Assembly: GCA_963757115.1 (NCBI GenBank)
Contig: CAVWQV010000006.1
Location: 186,001-250,000, forward strand
DNA: 64,000 nt
Direction: 5' to 3'
Source: CAVWQV01 sp963757115
Lineage (GTDB): Bacteria; Pseudomonadota; Alphaproteobacteria; Acetobacterales; Acetobacteraceae
The position numbers and the translations under genes were made by a program. Shown here piece by piece: positions 63,449 through 64,000 of the stretch. The first letter of the stretch is position 1. The number at the start of each line of letters is the position of its first letter. The notes below the pieces were generated by a model, which was not told the DNA's origin, ran no database searches, and worked only from the letters and a program-made list of their open reading frames with translations.

Positions 63449-63620
63449 CTGCTTTTATCGGGAGGCTCGTGCAACCGTTGCTCAATGGATGGGCACGCAA
63501 GCGCGGAGCCACGCGCGCGTGGACGTGAAACTCGGATCGGCTGATCGATTGTTTCTGGTAATGGCTGCCGCAGAGACGACGGCAGAGTGTCCGCAATGGA
63601 CGGATGTCGCAGAAACGAAA

Positions 63621-63647
63621 GGCCCCGCTACGGAGCGAAGCGGGGCC
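63621..63647 (-). terminator. Rho-independent terminator of glnA
   Basis: GGCCCCGCT and AGCGGGGCC form a perfect 9-bp GC stem with a 9-base loop, 57 bp after the glnA stop. On the minus strand it is followed by TTTCGTTTC, a T-rich stretch, as in intrinsic terminators. It separates glnA from the glnK promoter. Confidence 0.8.
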
Positions 63648-63703
63648 GATCGTGCAGTTTGTGGTCGCCGGCTTGCGCCGGGGCTGTGCGGTAACCGCTG
63701 GGT

Positions 63704-64000
63704 TCAGGCCGAGTAGTACATCTCGAACTCGACCGGGTGCGGGGTGTGCTCGAACCGGTACACCTCGTTCCACTTGAGCTCGACGTAGCTGTCGATCTGG
63801 TCCTTGCTGAATACGTCGCCTGCGAGCAGGAACTCGTGGTCCGCCTCCAGGGCGCCGAGGGCTTCGCGCAGGCTGCCGCAAACGGTGGGTATGCCGCGCA
63901 GCTCCTCGGGCGGCAGGTCGTAGAGGTCCTTGTCCATTGGGTCGCCGGGGTGAATCTTGTTCCTGACGCCGTCCAGGCCCGCCATCAGCAGGGCGGCAAA
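63704..64000 (-). CDS. glnA: Glutamine synthetase type I, C-terminal part (cut by window edge)
   Basis: The last 98 residues of GlnA. LLMAGLDGVRNKIHPGDPMD leads to the adenylylation loop MDKDLYDLPPEELRGIPT, with the modified tyrosine in DLYDLPP, and the family C-terminus YVELKWNEVYRFEHTPHPVE to MYYSA. It makes glutamine from glutamate and ammonia and is switched off by adenylylation under GlnB/GlnK control. Upstream parts lie beyond the right edge. The order glnA, glnK, amtB on one strand is a nitrogen-assimilation cluster. Confidence 0.94.
   Translation of the reverse strand, partial: FAALLMAGLDGVRNKIHPGDPMDKDLYDLPPEELRGIPTVCGSLREALGALEADHEFLLAGDVFSKDQIDSYVELKWNEVYRFEHTPHPVEFEMYYSA

Noticed and set aside
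63509..63522. Palindrome CCACGCGCGCGTGG upstream of glnK
   Set aside because: Such GC alternations are expected in this base composition; it is far from the sigma-54 site in a form that does not match the NtrC consensus.

Overview
The window is GC-rich, densely coded chromosomal DNA from an alphaproteobacterium. The best taxonomic marker is a complete general stress response module (PhyR, NepR, ECF sigma factors of EcfG type, HisKA_2/HWE-type kinase) at 17.2-20.7 kb, which is known only from Alphaproteobacteria. The glnA/glnK/amtB order and LivFGMH transporter fit. I cannot resolve the order; Acetobacterales/Rhodospirillales or Rhizobiales are both possible. No rRNA, tRNA, CRISPR, IS element or phage gene was seen.

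Layout. 0-11.5 kb: acyl-CoA and uptake genes (three AMP-forming acyl-CoA ligases, one partial, a PaaI thioesterase, an enoyl-CoA hydratase, a branched-chain-type ABC importer LivFGMH with its binding protein on the opposite strand, and gamma-glutamyltransferase). 11.5-17.1 kb: recQ, a small OmpA-like lipoprotein, and cydDC. 17.2-20.7 kb: the stress-response locus. 20.7-37.7 kb: a tightly overlapping run glgE - treS/maltokinase - glgB - treZ - malQ - treY - otsA, starting only 38 bp after phyR on the same strand, that interconverts trehalose and alpha-glucan. 37.7-50.9 kb: eight genes on the minus strand in one run: type I secretion ABC protein, HlyD adaptor, SEL1-repeat protein, a TPR plus two-domain glycosyltransferase, a ChW-like repeat protein, a GT4 glycosyltransferase, a circularly permuted ATP-grasp ligase and an alpha-E protein. 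51-56.5 kb: a GNAT acetyltransferase, an ArsR-methyltransferase fusion with a perfect 16-bp palindrome before it, and metH. 56.5-60 kb: DUF35/OB-fold protein, thiolase-like protein, CaiB-type CoA-transferase and a SOUL lipoprotein. 60-64 kb: a porin, amtB, glnK (with a sigma-54-type promoter) and the 3' end of glnA.

How the parts fit. PhyR, released by phosphorylation, would bind NepR and free the EcfG-type sigma factor; the compatible-solute genes placed directly behind phyR are a plausible output. TreS/maltokinase, GlgE and GlgB form the GlgE route (trehalose to maltose to maltose-1-phosphate to branched glucan), TreY/TreZ make trehalose from glucan, and OtsA makes trehalose-6-phosphate. 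The secretion/glycosylation run is the best candidate for an undescribed system: its secreted substrate is not in the window.

Important caveat. At least 24 single-base frame breaks interrupt otherwise intact genes; 17 of them lie in 13 kb (23.65-36.65 kb). Reading resumes at once in another frame with family motifs intact, and some breaks lie in G runs. Sequence or assembly error is the simplest explanation, but recent decay of the trehalose/glucan block is not excluded. I annotate these genes over their full span and state each break.
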